The position numbers and the translations under genes are program-made. Under the pieces are notes generated by a model. The model was not told where the DNA came from. It did not search any database and was given only the letters and a program-made list of their open reading frames with translations. From positions 1 to 22,462 of the forward strand of contig JAISTO010000057.1 in the NCBI GenBank assembly GCA_031272575.1: a DNA stretch of 22,462 bases, written 5' to 3'. Positions 6,689 through 13,473 of the stretch are shown here, piece after piece (within the stretch, counting starts at the first letter, position 1; every line of letters begins with the position of its first letter). Source of the DNA: Treponema sp. (GTDB taxonomy: Bacteria > Spirochaetota > Spirochaetia > Treponematales > Breznakiellaceae).

Positions 6689-7170
6689 CGCGACAGGCTG
6701 CCGGGCAGGTTGAACCTCGCGGACAGTTCCCTTATGTGACAGCCGATAAAGAGCGCGCAGTAAACGGAAAGCAGCACTCCTGTCGTTATGCCGAAGGGGA
6801 GCAGGAAGGAAGTTCCATGCGCGTCCGCAACCGTGCCGAAGGCAAAGCCGAAAAACGCGCTGACCAGTGACACCATGATGATGCAGCCCGCGATCACCCA
6901 GGCCCGCGTCGAAACCCCCGCCTGCTCCCGGGCCTTCTCTTCCTGGCCGGCGGGCGCGGGGAGGCTTGCCATAACGCGGTCTGCCAGGCCGGGCGCCGGC
7001 GGGAAAAACTCCACGCCCAGAGCGCTGCAGGCGTCGGCAAGGATGCCCGCCTCTTTCGCGCAACGGGGGCACCAGAGCAGGTGCAGCCAAAGCCGCGCCC
7101 GCTGCGTGAGAGGGAAGGGGTCTTCCCCGAGCGAGTCCATCAATATATCCATAGCTTCGTTACACTGCAT
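6676..7170 (-). CDS. zinc-finger (zf-HC2) anti-sigma factor, membrane-anchored
   Basis: This 164-residue protein has the ZAS signature of anti-sigma factors: MQCNEAMDIL near the start, then WLHLLWCPRCAKEAG, in which HxxxCxxC is the zinc site. A Pro/Ala linker follows, then two hydrophobic helices (VIAGCIIMVSLVSAFFGFAFG and FGITTGVLLSVYCALFIGCHI) that place it in the inner membrane with the zinc domain in the cytoplasm. It starts 12 nt after the stop of the sigma-factor gene and surely binds that sigma factor. ATG 7170 is preferred over GTG 7176 because the AAGGAG site would overlap the latter. Its 3' end overlaps the convergent lipoprotein gene by 13 nt. Confidence 0.88.
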   Translation of the reverse strand: MQCNEAMDILMDSLGEDPFPLTQRARLWLHLLWCPRCAKEAGILADACSALGVEFFPPAPGLADRVMASLPAPAGQEEKAREQAGVSTRAWVIAGCIIMVSLVSAFFGFAFGTVADAHGTSFLLPFGITTGVLLSVYCALFIGCHIRELSARFNLPGSLSRYGT

Positions 7171-7182
7171 ACACACTCCTTT

Positions 7183-7734
7183 TTATTCGATGTCAGCGAA
7201 AGCAGCCAGTTTTTCCCGCAGCGCCTTTTTCGCACGAAACACGTGCGATTTAATCGTGCCCACAGGAAAGCCCGTAATCTCTTCTATTTCTCTGAATGAC
7301 CGGTCGTAAAAAAAGAAGAGGTCAAGACAGATCCGATACCGTTCCGGCAGCCCGTCAATCGCCTCGAGCACCGCGGCGCGGGCCGCGTTTCGTATCACCG
7401 TACGCTCGGGCGTGTCGCCGGGCGGGGCGGGTGCATCCTCTGCCAGACTGCGGTACTCGCGGCGGCGCTCCACCCCGTTGACCGCGGTGTTGTAGGCAAT
7501 GCGGTAGAGCCAGGTGGAAAAACGGGCGCGTCCCTCGAACCGCGAAAGGTTGTTGTAGACCTTCAGGAAGACTTCCTGGCTGTAGTCGAGCGCGTCCTCG
7601 CGGTTGCGAAAAAAACTGAGGCCCATGCCGAAGACAGCCCGTTCGTAGCGAGCAACCAGCAGCCGAAACAGTTCTTTTTCCCCGCCGATGATCTGGGCGA
7701 TGATCAGGAGTTCATCGCCGTTTTCATCGCCCAT
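7183..7734 (-). CDS. ECF-family RNA polymerase sigma factor
   Basis: A 183-residue sigma factor. Sigma-2 (about 20-90) shows FRLLVARYERAVFGMGLSFFRNREDALDYSQEVFLKVYNNLSRFEG and FSTWLYRIAYNTA. Sigma-4 (about 122-178) shows LEAIDGLPERYRICLDLFFFYDRSFREIEEITGFPVGTIKSHVFRAKKALREKL, ending in a clear helix-turn-helix. Sigma-3 is absent, as expected for the ECF class. The gene overlaps the preceding small membrane-protein gene by 11 nt and is followed after 12 nt by its zinc-finger anti-sigma factor, so the three form an operon. It probably directs an envelope-stress regulon; the actual signal cannot be read from sequence. Confidence 0.93.
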   Translation of the reverse strand: MGDENGDELLIIAQIIGGEKELFRLLVARYERAVFGMGLSFFRNREDALDYSQEVFLKVYNNLSRFEGRARFSTWLYRIAYNTAVNGVERRREYRSLAEDAPAPPGDTPERTVIRNAARAAVLEAIDGLPERYRICLDLFFFYDRSFREIEEITGFPVGTIKSHVFRAKKALREKLAAFADIE

Positions 7735-8077
7735 CTGAGCCCTTTATGCAGCCGCGCCGCAGCAGGTAAAAGCCCAGCAGCCCCACGCCCATCGCCAGGG
7801 GAATAAGGCCGCCGAGCAGCCCGAAACTTGCCCCCAGGCATATCGCCAGAAAGACCGTCAGCGTAACCCCGACGCTCGACAGCAGAAGCCCGGCAAGCAG
7901 CGCGAAAACCATCACATTAAATGACGGCTTTTGATACTGCCCCGCTTTTATCAGCAGGACCCGCCTTTTATGATTCCACAGGAAATAAAAGAATACGACC
8001 GCACAGCCCATCACGATTCCCACAATGGGGATAATCGCGATGAGCACCTGCGCGGCAGAGGATGTCGTCTGAGGCAT
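7724..8077 (-). CDS. small membrane protein, first gene of the sigma/anti-sigma operon
   Basis: A 117-residue protein with three hydrophobic helices: VLIAIIPIVGIVMGCAVVFFYFLW, FNVMVFALLAGLLLSSVGVTLTVFLAICLG and LLGGLIPLAMGVGLLGFYLL. The first helix is followed by a basic loop (NHKRRVLLIKAGQYQKP). It resembles the small inner-membrane proteins often placed next to sigma/anti-sigma pairs, but no precise function is known. The start is set by AAAGGAG 6 nt upstream. Its 3' end overlaps the sigma-factor gene, so it is translationally coupled to it. A 10-bp GC-rich stem lies directly before its ribosome site. Confidence 0.8.
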   Translation of the reverse strand: MPQTTSSAAQVLIAIIPIVGIVMGCAVVFFYFLWNHKRRVLLIKAGQYQKPSFNVMVFALLAGLLLSSVGVTLTVFLAICLGASFGLLGGLIPLAMGVGLLGFYLLRRGCIKGSDGR

Positions 8078-8090
8078 CGATTACTCCTTT

Positions 8091-8132
8091 CGGGTTCGGG
8101 GGACGGAACTTCCGCCGCGCTGCCCGAACCCG
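8091..8132 (-). promoter_or_regulatory. leader stem-loop upstream of the sigma operon
   Basis: A perfect 10-bp inverted repeat, CGGGTTCGGG (8091-8100) and CCCGAACCCG (8123-8132), encloses 22 nt that contain the palindrome CGGAACTTCCG (8104-8114). The stem ends 3 nt before the GGAG ribosome site. It may act as an operator or as an mRNA structure controlling ribosome access. Confidence 0.5.
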
Positions 8133-8137
8133 AATTG

Positions 8138-8167
8138 AGTATACCGCATACCCCTGCCCCGCGTCCA
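8138..8167 (-). promoter_or_regulatory. candidate promoter of the sigma/anti-sigma operon
   Basis: On the minus strand, TGGACG (8167-8162), 18 nt and TATACT (8143-8138). The predicted start of transcription falls at the outer edge of the 8091-8132 stem-loop, so the mRNA would begin with that stem. The -35 match is only 4 of 6. Confidence 0.35.
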
Positions 8168-8235
8168 GCGCCTGTCAAACTTCGAAATGTTTAGACACGG
8201 ACAAACAGGAAAAGTTGCAAAAAAGAGTAATTTCT

Positions 8236-9447
8236 CTAATCGAGCACACGGCGCGCGTAGTAGAAGCGCTGGAAGAAGTACTCGTTCTGATAGTTGCCGT
8301 CCGCCCGCTTGCCCAGTTCGCTCACCACGATGCCGGGGCTTGCCGAGTTTCCCTTTATGGTTGCGGACTGCGTGGCGATGGACACCGCGTGAATGACCCA
8401 GGAACCGCGAAGTTCCCCGGAGTCGCTCTTTTTGTAGAGGATAGCCACATGGTCAATTTTTGAGCCCCCCTTGGTCGAGGTGAAAACGAGAAGGTCCCCG
8501 GGCTGCGCGTCCTTGAAGTCGATTTTCGTGCCCACGCTGGCGTAACCGGAACTGGAACTGGGCAGGGACATCTGCGTGGCATTTCCATACACATACCGGA
8601 CGAAGCCTGAGCAGTCGAAAGAGTTCGGCATATTCGGCGGGCTTTCGTACTTTGCCGCGCCGATGTATTTTTCGGCCTCCGTAAGGACGGCCTGCCGCAG
8701 GCCGCCGGCCGCTGCGCTGGCCCCGCCCTGCGCCGCGGCCTGCGCCTCTTCCTGCGCCAGCCGGACCTTTTCCGCTTCGGTTATGGCCTTGAGCATGGCC
8801 GCCGCGTCCGCGAGACGGCGCGCTTCCTCTTCTGCGGCGAGCCGTTCCGCCTCCGCTGCCGCGCGCTGCTCCTCCGCCGCGCGCGCGGCCTCCGCCTCGG
8901 CCTCGGCCTTGCGCTGCGCCTCGAGGTCTGCCGCGGTCTGCCGCGATGCGGCATTGCCGGATGCGGACGCCTGCCCCCTGTCGGAATCCTGCCGCGAGTC
9001 TCTGCCGCCGCGGTTGTCGCCGTCACGGTTGTCCCGCTCCCGCTTGTTCGTGTTATCCTTGTCGGACAGATCCTTGCCTATGGCTCCCACGCTGTAGATC
9101 GGGTCCCGTTCCCGGCGGCCGCCGCGTTGGCTGCGTTCTTTCAGGGTGCTGTAGTAAGCGGCCGGGGTGCGGTTCCGCCCCCTGCCCGCGGTAATGAGCA
9201 CCTTGATGTCGTAAACGCCCGACGCGGATTTTTCCACCGTGACCTTTTGCTGCGCCTTGGGGCGGAGACTCCTGCCGCCGAGTATGTCGCTGCCCCAGGA
9301 CCTGCTTTCCACCGGCGCGAGGTACAACTCGTCGAAGGTTTCCCCGCTGTCGTTGGAGATCGTGAAAGTGACCCGTTCCTGCGCCGCGAGCACAGCGCCG
9401 CCGCTGAGCGCGCACAGACAGGCACAAAGAAGTACATACTTTTTCAT
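8236..9447 (-). CDS. secreted NlpC/P60 peptidoglycan hydrolase with coiled-coil linker
   Basis: A 403-residue exported protein, predicted to cleave peptidoglycan stem peptides in the periplasm. A signal peptide (1-21, cleaved near VLAAQE) is followed by a beta domain at about 24-90 (FTISNDSGETFDELYLAPVES...WGSDILG), a type I have seen in spirochaete envelope proteins. A charged Arg/Asp/Gly-rich linker (105-160) leads to an Ala/Glu-rich coiled coil (172-245). The C-terminal NlpC/P60 domain (252-400) has catalytic Cys279 in FDCSGFVRYVY, His333 in KIDHVAIL and His353 in WVIHAV, so the triad looks complete. The start follows a GGAGG site 6 nt upstream. It stands alone, with a 158-nt gap before the sigma operon. 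Confidence 0.9.
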   Translation of the reverse strand: MKKYVLLCACLCALSGGAVLAAQERVTFTISNDSGETFDELYLAPVESRSWGSDILGGRSLRPKAQQKVTVEKSASGVYDIKVLITAGRGRNRTPAAYYSTLKERSQRGGRRERDPIYSVGAIGKDLSDKDNTNKRERDNRDGDNRGGRDSRQDSDRGQASASGNAASRQTAADLEAQRKAEAEAEAARAAEEQRAAAEAERLAAEEEARRLADAAAMLKAITEAEKVRLAQEEAQAAAQGGASAAAGGLRQAVLTEAEKYIGAAKYESPPNMPNSFDCSGFVRYVYGNATQMSLPSSSSGYASVGTKIDFKDAQPGDLLVFTSTKGGSKIDHVAILYKKSDSGELRGSWVIHAVSIATQSATIKGNSASPGIVVSELGKRADGNYQNEYFFQRFYYARRVLD

Positions 9448-9505
9448 AATTCCTCCATAATAACTATTTATTCCATTATAGTATTTTTATCTTGAAAGGT
9501 AAAGT

Positions 9506-9611
9506 GGTGCGGAACAAAAAAACAGATAATCATTCCTGGAGGAAGATGTCCGAATAACGAAATTTCGGATTAGGGAAACTTCGCGCGCTCTCTGTATTTC
9601 TGTTCCGCACC
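9506..9611. repeat. 106-bp inverted-repeat element (MITE-like or structured RNA)
   Basis: The 11-mer GGTGCGGAACA at 9506-9516 has its exact reverse complement at 9601-9611. The arms extend inward to about 21 bp with two mismatches (9506-9526 and 9591-9611). Inside is a smaller palindrome TCCGAA/TTCGGA near 9549-9571. It could be a non-autonomous repeat or a folded RNA. Confidence 0.55.
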
Positions 9612-9634
9612 GATAAAAACACACCGATAAAAAC
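9608..9634. repeat. 13-nt direct repeat pair
   Basis: CACCGATAAAAAC occurs at 9608-9620 and again at 9622-9634, one base apart. It overlaps the right arm of the inverted-repeat element. Confidence 0.75.
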
Positions 9635-9812
9635 CGGTGGCGCAGGGAACCGCAAACCGTGCAACGCGATTCCATGCACCATCGATCATACCATAATGGT
9701 AAATGAATTATACATGAAAAAAAGAGCGGCAGGAATCAGGATTTACCCTGAAATTGCGGAAAATGCCGGTACTTTACCCGTCATTTGTGGGGGTATATTT
9801 CGGGTAGGGGTC

Positions 9813-11039
9813 CTATCGCCTCGTGAAAAAGGTCCGCGCCACCGGGTCCTCCGGCGCGAGATCCAGCACTATGCGGAAAAAGGCCGCGGCCTCGTCCGTG
9901 TTTCCCCGGCGAAGCGCGAGTATACCCAGGTTCGAGATCGTCTTGACATCCTCAGGCTCCGCGGCGAGCGCCCGCTCGAGGGCGCGGCGGGCGCCGTCCA
10001 GATCGCCGGTTTCCATTAAGCAGATCGCGAGTTCGTTCTGCGCGTCAGGGCTGTTACAGCCGAGTTCCAGGGCCTTGCGGAACGCTGCCGCGCCGTCGGC
10101 CCAGCGGCCGAGGCGGCGCAGCGCCCACCCGAGGACGAACCAGCCGTTCCAGACCTCCGGCCGCTTCTCGATAAAGGCGCGCACCTGCTCCAGCGCCTCG
10201 GCAGGCTGCCCCTGGCGCACCAACTCGTAAGCGCCCGTCAAACTGAGGTCCCCCAGGCCGCGGCGGTCGATCTCTTTGATAAGGGCCTCGGCCTTGCGCA
10301 GTTTTTCTTCGTCTCCCTCTTCCGCCAGGGGCACATAGCGGGCAAGGCAGTCCCGCGCGCGGGAAAAATCCCCCTGCTTAAGGAAAAACCAGGCCCCGTT
10401 GAAGAGCGCGAGGGGGAAGGGCGGCTCGAGCGCCAGGGCAGCCTCCCAGGCCGCGGCCGCGGCCGCAACCGCGGCAGCTGCGGCCTCGTCCGCCGCCTGA
10501 GCCGCGCCCTCCCCTCCCCCGCCGGCGCGGCCTTCCAGGGCGCCGGCTTTTTCTTCCAGGACCACCGCCTTGTTCAGGAGCACCCCGCCGTCCCCCGGGA
10601 AGAGCCCCTCCAGGCCCTCCAGCACCTCGAGCGCCAGCGCGAAATCCCCGTTCCGGGCCTTCAGCACCGCGGCCTCGAGGAACTCCGCGTAAATGCCGGG
10701 CCGCAGCGCCCGCACATAGCCGCGGTAGAAATCGAGCCACTCAGGGGTGACATCCGCAAAGCCCTCGCACCAGGGGCCGTCTGCCGCGGCGCCCCGGCCG
10801 AGCGCCGCGAGGGTGCGGAGCATGCCGGCGAGGACCATCTCCTCGGTCAGAAACTCCGCGTTGAACGTTTCGGTACCCTCGGGGAGTTCTATGGGGATAC
10901 GGAGCCCCTCGAGGGAGGCGGCGTCGAGCGAGACGGAGGCGGCCGGGGGGGCGCTCTCCCGCAGCGCGGCGGAGAGGCCATGGATAAGCGAATCCGGCGC
11001 CTCGATGAAGAGGAGGCGGGCGCAGGCGGGGTCTGTCAT
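9813..11039 (-). CDS. TPR-repeat protein
   Basis: A 408-residue cytoplasmic protein. The N-terminal ~120 residues (LLFIEAPDSLIHGLSAALRES, ending PEWLDFYRGYVRAL) are not a family I recognise. Helical repeats begin near residue 115. An Ala/Glu/Gly-rich stretch at about 165-205 looks like a flexible insert. At least three good TPR units fill 265-405, for example AWNGWFVLGWALRRLGRWADGAAAFRKALEL-type and DVKTISNLGILALRRGNTDEAAAFFRIVLDLAPEDP. TPRs mediate protein-protein contacts; the partner is unknown. The ATG overlaps the stop of the upstream PilZ gene in an ATGA, so the two are co-translated and may act together in c-di-GMP-linked motility or envelope control, though that is inference. Confidence 0.87.
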   Translation of the reverse strand: MTDPACARLLFIEAPDSLIHGLSAALRESAPPAASVSLDAASLEGLRIPIELPEGTETFNAEFLTEEMVLAGMLRTLAALGRGAAADGPWCEGFADVTPEWLDFYRGYVRALRPGIYAEFLEAAVLKARNGDFALALEVLEGLEGLFPGDGGVLLNKAVVLEEKAGALEGRAGGGGEGAAQAADEAAAAAVAAAAAAWEAALALEPPFPLALFNGAWFFLKQGDFSRARDCLARYVPLAEEGDEEKLRKAEALIKEIDRRGLGDLSLTGAYELVRQGQPAEALEQVRAFIEKRPEVWNGWFVLGWALRRLGRWADGAAAFRKALELGCNSPDAQNELAICLMETGDLDGARRALERALAAEPEDVKTISNLGILALRRGNTDEAAAFFRIVLDLAPEDPVARTFFTRR

Positions 11040-11893
11040 AACCGCATGGGGCCCCCCTCCCCCCCGGCCCAGCCCTCTGAACCGGGCCTCGCCTCGAGGC
11101 GGGTCTGATTCAGGTAAGCGCTGAGGCGCATCTTGTATCCCATGGGCAGTGCATTTTCGTCAAACATAATCGTAACCGCGGCCAAACCTTTGCGCCCCTC
11201 GACGCTTTCCGAATGGACGCACTTTCCTTTCAAGAGAAAACTTTCGCGGGGGTCCTCAAAATCGAGGCGCAGGTCCGTATCCCGCTCGACCAGAAACTTC
11301 GCGACCCCCATCAGTATAACCTTTGCGCCGGAAAAAGCCAACTCCCGCAGTATGCAGCGGCGCGGCACCCCCTCGATAAAGACCGCGCTCTCCTTCGCAA
11401 GGAGGCTCATGCGGCGGCACAGCTCCGCCTGCACGGGAACGCGCTCGTCCTTGCGCTTCACCGCGGTGACATTGGCCTCGAGGAGCCGCCCGACTATCTC
11501 GATGAGGTCGTCCGGCGGCCGCTGGGTGAACTGCAGGTGGAAGAGCGCCACATCAGATGCGCCCTCGCAGGGGGTGTAGCCCAGCGCCTTTGACGCGATG
11601 AAAAACGTGACCGGATTTGCCGCGTCGGCGCCGCGAAAACTGAGGCGCAGACTTACGAGCTGATTCACCTGCTCCAGTTTCGCCAGTATGCCGCTCTTTA
11701 TGCTGCAGGCCGCCTTCGCGCCCTCGAACGAGACCGCGTAGAGTACGCAGGGCCAGAAATCCCCCACGCACTTCAACTGCACCTCCTGCGGCACGAGCCC
11801 GAGCGCGGCATTTATCTCTTTGTTGAAGGTCACCTCGATCGTCCTGAAGCGCTCGTAATACTCCGCAATCCGCTGGCTCGTCAATGTACTCAT
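11036..11893 (-). CDS. PilZ-domain protein
   Basis: A 285-residue protein. The N-terminal half (1-140) resembles the extra N-terminal domain that accompanies PilZ in spirochaetes (IEVTFNKEINAALGLVPQEVQLKCVGDFWPC). The PilZ domain starts near residue 145 with RKDER (147-151), fitting the RxxxR c-di-GMP-binding motif, and includes RRCILRELAFSGAKVI (178-193). The second motif, normally D/NxSxxG, reads E184-L-A-F-S-G189, so the Asp/Asn and first Ser positions differ; binding may be weakened. A GAGGG site lies 8 nt before the ATG. It is coupled to the TPR gene by ATGA overlap and is divergent from trmH, with the two promoter/ribosome-site regions packed into 49 nt. Confidence 0.82.
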   Translation of the reverse strand: MSTLTSQRIAEYYERFRTIEVTFNKEINAALGLVPQEVQLKCVGDFWPCVLYAVSFEGAKAACSIKSGILAKLEQVNQLVSLRLSFRGADAANPVTFFIASKALGYTPCEGASDVALFHLQFTQRPPDDLIEIVGRLLEANVTAVKRKDERVPVQAELCRRMSLLAKESAVFIEGVPRRCILRELAFSGAKVILMGVAKFLVERDTDLRLDFEDPRESFLLKGKCVHSESVEGRKGLAAVTIMFDENALPMGYKMRLSAYLNQTRLEARPGSEGWAGGEGGPMRL

Positions 11894-11906
11894 CGTATCA
11901 GCCCTC

Positions 11907-11936
11907 TTGTCTCAAGCCCCCCGTCTCTGCTATAAT
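11907..11936 (+). promoter_or_regulatory. promoter of trmH, -10 box 6 nt before ATG
   Basis: TTGTCT (11907-11912), an 18-nt spacer and a perfect TATAAT (11931-11936) are followed by 6 nt and ATG at 11943. Transcription should start at or next to the A of ATG, giving a leaderless mRNA. No Shine-Dalgarno exists in the gap. Confidence 0.65.
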
Positions 11937-11942
11937 CGGCCC

Positions 11943-12713
11943 ATGTACAATAAACTCACCGACGAACTCGCAGTGGCCGGCTTCAACGCGGCGCGCGCGC
12001 TGGGGGAACAGCATCCGGAACGGATCAACCGGCTCTTCCTGCGGGAAGACCGTTTCAACCACTTCAAAAAGGTCTGCAGGAACCTTGCCGAAAGGAAACG
12101 GCCCTACAAACTCTGCGACAGCGAGGAACTCGAAAAAATAAGCAAGACCGCCCACCACCAGGGCGTCGTGGCGATGATCAAGGTACCGGTGCTCGAGCCC
12201 CTTAGCCCTGAAGACCTCGCCGCCTGGGCCGCGAAGGGCTCTGTCGGCATCATCCTGCACTCGATAGGCAATGATCACAACCTCGGCGCGATCGTGCGGG
12301 CCGCGTCGTTTTTCGACACGCCCCTGGTCGTCATTGCGGGACGGGACGCCCAGGCCCCGCTCAGCACCGCGGCCTACCGCGTCGCCGAGGGGGGCATGGA
12401 ACAGGTCAGCGTAAAGACGGTGCGCAACTGCGCCGCCTTCCTGCGTGACGCCTCGCGCCGCCTGGTCACCCTGGGGACGGACGCCCGGGCGCGGCTTCGC
12501 ATCCGCGACATTCCCGCGCTCGTGGCGGCCAGGCAGGGAGACGGCCCCCGGCCCGGCATCGCGCTCGTGCTCGGCAACGAAGAAGAAGGGCTGCCGCAGG
12601 ATGTCAAGGACGCGTGCGCGCATCTTGTCCGTATACCGGGTACCGGCGTCCCCGACAGCCTGAATGTGTCACAGGCCGCGGCGCTGTTTCTGCACGAACT
12701 CTACGAGTTGTAG
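11943..12713 (+). CDS. TrmH/SpoU-family RNA 2'-O-methyltransferase
   Basis: A 256-residue SAM-dependent methyltransferase for tRNA or rRNA ribose. The N-terminal substrate-binding domain (about 1-80, ending AHHQGVVAMIKVP) precedes the SPOUT knot domain. Motif 1 is SIGNDHNLGAIVRAASFF (Asn113, Arg119), motif 2 is GIALVLGNEEEGLP, and motif 3 is IPGTGVPDSLNVSQAAALFLHEL. The order and spacing are canonical, so it should be active. The target base cannot be told; RlmB, TrmH or YfiF-like roles are possible. ATG 11943 is chosen over an upstream TTG at 11907 because that TTG is the -35 box. Its last 13 nt overlap the convergent HTH-regulator gene. Confidence 0.9.
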   Translation: MYNKLTDELAVAGFNAARALGEQHPERINRLFLREDRFNHFKKVCRNLAERKRPYKLCDSEELEKISKTAHHQGVVAMIKVPVLEPLSPEDLAAWAAKGSVGIILHSIGNDHNLGAIVRAASFFDTPLVVIAGRDAQAPLSTAAYRVAEGGMEQVSVKTVRNCAAFLRDASRRLVTLGTDARARLRIRDIPALVAARQGDGPRPGIALVLGNEEEGLPQDVKDACAHLVRIPGTGVPDSLNVSQAAALFLHELYEL

Positions 12714-13372
12714 TAGCCTTCCGCGACGCGTTTCGCCTTTTCGCGGACCAGGGCGGCCAGTTTTTTCAGATCAGGGGGATAGTGCAGCACCGCGTCCGGC
12801 TTATCCTGCTCTGCCATGGAAGCATCGGCCTTGCCTGCCTTGATCAGGATGATGTAGGGTTTGCCGAAGCTCTTTTCCTCGCGGATAGCCGCCACACTGA
12901 TGCCTTCCAGCGCCGCGTCAAGGATGATAAACCCGGGCCGGTACAGCCCGAGCAACTTGCCCGCGTTGAAACTCGTACTCGCCACGACGATCTTTTGGCC
13001 GGGGAACTCGTCCCGCAGAGCCGCCGCGATCTTCTCCGACTGCGCCTTGCTGTCCGACGCGATCAGCACTGTCTGCCAATCCGAGCACTCGGTTACGATT
13101 CTGAGCGCGTCGATTGACTCGCCCATGCCCCGTTTCTCAAGGAATACGAGCAAATCGCTCGCGTACACCCGATACTGCCCGCCCGGCGTCGTAAACGCCT
13201 TCAGGAAGCCGCTCCTGATCCAGTTTATCACCGTTTGATTCACCACACCGCAAATACTCGAGACTTCCAGTGCCGAGAAAATGCGTATTCGCCGTCCATT
13301 CTTCGCTGTGTCCGCGCTTTTTTTTACGTCAGGGACGTTTGATTGTGCGCTGACAACACTTTTCTTTGCCAT
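12701..13372 (-). CDS. HTH (excisionase/MerR-like) plus receiver-like regulator
   Basis: A 223-residue DNA-binding protein. After a Lys-rich tail, residues 31-83 form a winged helix of the excisionase/MerR type (FSALEVSSICGVVNQTVINWIRSG...TTPGGQYRVYASDLLVFLEK). Residues 100-215 resemble a response-regulator receiver: TVLIASDS (beta 1, Asp107), RPGFIILDAALEG with Asp152 at the phospho-acceptor place, and DAVLHYPPDLKKL where the usual KPF reads YPP. The DNA-binding domain is therefore N-terminal, opposite to ordinary response regulators, and the receiver looks partly degenerate. The start at ATG 13372 follows a weak AGGCAGG site; upstream frames reach into repeats and were not used. A 7-bp palindrome lies at 13406-13424. 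The 3' end overlaps trmH by 13 nt. Confidence 0.82.
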   Translation of the reverse strand: MAKKSVVSAQSNVPDVKKSADTAKNGRRIRIFSALEVSSICGVVNQTVINWIRSGFLKAFTTPGGQYRVYASDLLVFLEKRGMGESIDALRIVTECSDWQTVLIASDSKAQSEKIAAALRDEFPGQKIVVASTSFNAGKLLGLYRPGFIILDAALEGISVAAIREEKSFGKPYIILIKAGKADASMAEQDKPDAVLHYPPDLKKLAALVREKAKRVAEGYYNS

Positions 13373-13405
13373 TAACTGCCTGCCTTTCCATTCTATATGA
13401 CATAA

Positions 13406-13424
13406 GCAGATCATACCGATCTGC
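13406..13424 (-). promoter_or_regulatory. palindrome upstream of the HTH regulator, possible operator
   Basis: GCAGATC (13406-13412) and GATCTGC (13418-13424) form a perfect 7-bp dyad around 5 nt. On the minus strand the centre contains TATGAT, a possible -10 box, so a bound regulator could block its own promoter. The -35 region is weak. Confidence 0.35.
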
Positions 13425-13444
13425 CACCCCTTTCTTACCCAAAG

Positions 13445-13473
13445 GCGCTTCTGAAACACCGTTTCAGAAGCGC
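13445..13473 (-). terminator. 13-bp hairpin overlapping the recX stop codon
   Basis: GCGCTTCTGAAAC (13445-13457) and its exact complement (13461-13473) enclose a 3-nt loop. The recX stop codon (13464-13466) lies in one arm. Only three T follow on the minus strand, so it may be a weak terminator, an attenuator before the HTH gene or an mRNA stabiliser. Confidence 0.5.

Larger units (their letters stand above)
9448..9812. other. 365-nt intergenic region with inverted and direct repeats
   Basis: No convincing gene lies here. The region is A/T-richer than its surroundings and carries the 106-bp inverted-repeat structure 9506-9611 and a pair of 13-nt direct repeats at 9608-9620 and 9622-9634. Short open frames on both strands have no recognisable protein and no good ribosome sites. 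It also serves as the upstream region of the NlpC/P60 gene and the downstream region of the TPR gene. Confidence 0.6.

Noticed and set aside
6221..7090. 289-codon minus-strand frame across the lipoprotein and anti-sigma genes
   Set aside because: Overlaps two well-supported genes and has a low-complexity Arg/Gly/Ala composition.
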